Source: an uncultured Streptococcus sp.
GTDB taxonomy: Bacteria > Bacillota > Bacilli > Lactobacillales > Streptococcaceae
Reading direction: 5' to 3'
NCBI GenBank assembly: GCA_900755085.1
Contig: CAAEFF010000082.1
Coordinates: forward strand, 1-22,837
DNA: 22,837 nt
Under the pieces are notes generated by a model that saw only the letters and a program-made list of their open reading frames with translations, was not told the origin of the DNA and searched no databases. The position numbers and the translations under genes were made by a program. The stretch's first letter is position 1, and each line of letters begins with the position of its first letter. This document shows positions 22,796-22,837 of the stretch, one piece after another.

Positions 22796-22837
22796 TTATT
22801 TGAGACCGTATTTTTTGTTGAAACGATCCACACGTCC
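22796..22837 (-). CDS. rpmE2: 50S ribosomal protein L31 type B, C-terminal end (rest outside window)
   Basis: The last 13 codons plus TAA on the minus strand encode GRVDRFNKKYGLK, which I recognise as the C-terminus of streptococcal L31 type B (the zinc-independent paralogue without the CxxC motif). The gene begins beyond the right edge. A good terminator follows. As a conserved housekeeping gene, it suggests that the right end of the window is core chromosome next to the accessory B12/transport region. Confidence 0.88.
   Translation of the reverse strand, partial: GRVDRFNKKYGLK

Noticed and set aside
1..22837. CRISPR arrays, tRNA or rRNA genes, insertion sequences, phage genes
   Set aside because: No repeat-spacer pattern, tRNA cloverleaf, rRNA stretch, transposase or integrase was seen on either strand.

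Overview
The window looks like a Streptococcus chromosome, most likely from the S. sanguinis-type oral group that carries a cobalamin (vitamin B12) biosynthesis island. The codon use and base composition are typical of low-GC Firmicutes. The last 42 bases encode, on the minus strand, the C-terminus GRVDRFNKKYGLK, which I recognise as streptococcal ribosomal protein L31 type B (rpmE2). The B12 and uroporphyrinogen gene set matches what is known for S. sanguinis-like streptococci. The species call is inference.

Region 1 (1-11246, all plus strand) is a tightly packed, translationally coupled run of 14 genes. It starts with the end of a CbiMNQO cobalt importer: partial cbiN, cbiQ, cbiO. Next come cobyric acid synthase (cbiP/cobQ), a PduO-type ATP:cob(I)alamin adenosyltransferase and a short precorrin-2 dehydrogenase. 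The complete glutamyl-tRNA to uroporphyrinogen III route follows (hemA, hemC, hemD, hemB, hemL). The run ends with nucleotide-loop assembly genes cobU, cobS and cobC. No later heme gene is present, so the hem genes here probably supply precursor for corrin. CobT is absent from its usual place.

Region 2 (11336-21130, plus strand) holds two tandem five-component ABC importers of the nickel/peptide (Nik/Opp) family. The first is ordered lipoprotein-ATPase-ATPase-permease-permease. The second is ordered lipoprotein-permease-permease-ATPase-ATPase. The second lipoprotein closely resembles nickel-binding NikA and keeps its DPHA histidine segment. The first has tyrosine at that place and may bind something else. 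The only sizeable internal gap (17848-17991) contains a nested inverted repeat with a 15-bp hairpin and no U-tract. This could set the ratio of binding protein to permease.

Region 3 (21191-21796) is a flavin reductase-like gene followed by a strong bidirectional terminator, which may mark the island's edge. Region 4 (minus strand) is an unrecognised streptococcal-type gene interrupted by one in-frame TAG. It has an apparently leaderless promoter and contains a perfect 14-bp inverted repeat. After it come the terminator and 3' end of rpmE2.

Taken together, the genes import cobalt (and perhaps nickel), make the tetrapyrrole precursor, and complete and adenosylate cobalamin. The ring-contraction and methylation genes (cbi) are presumably upstream of the window.
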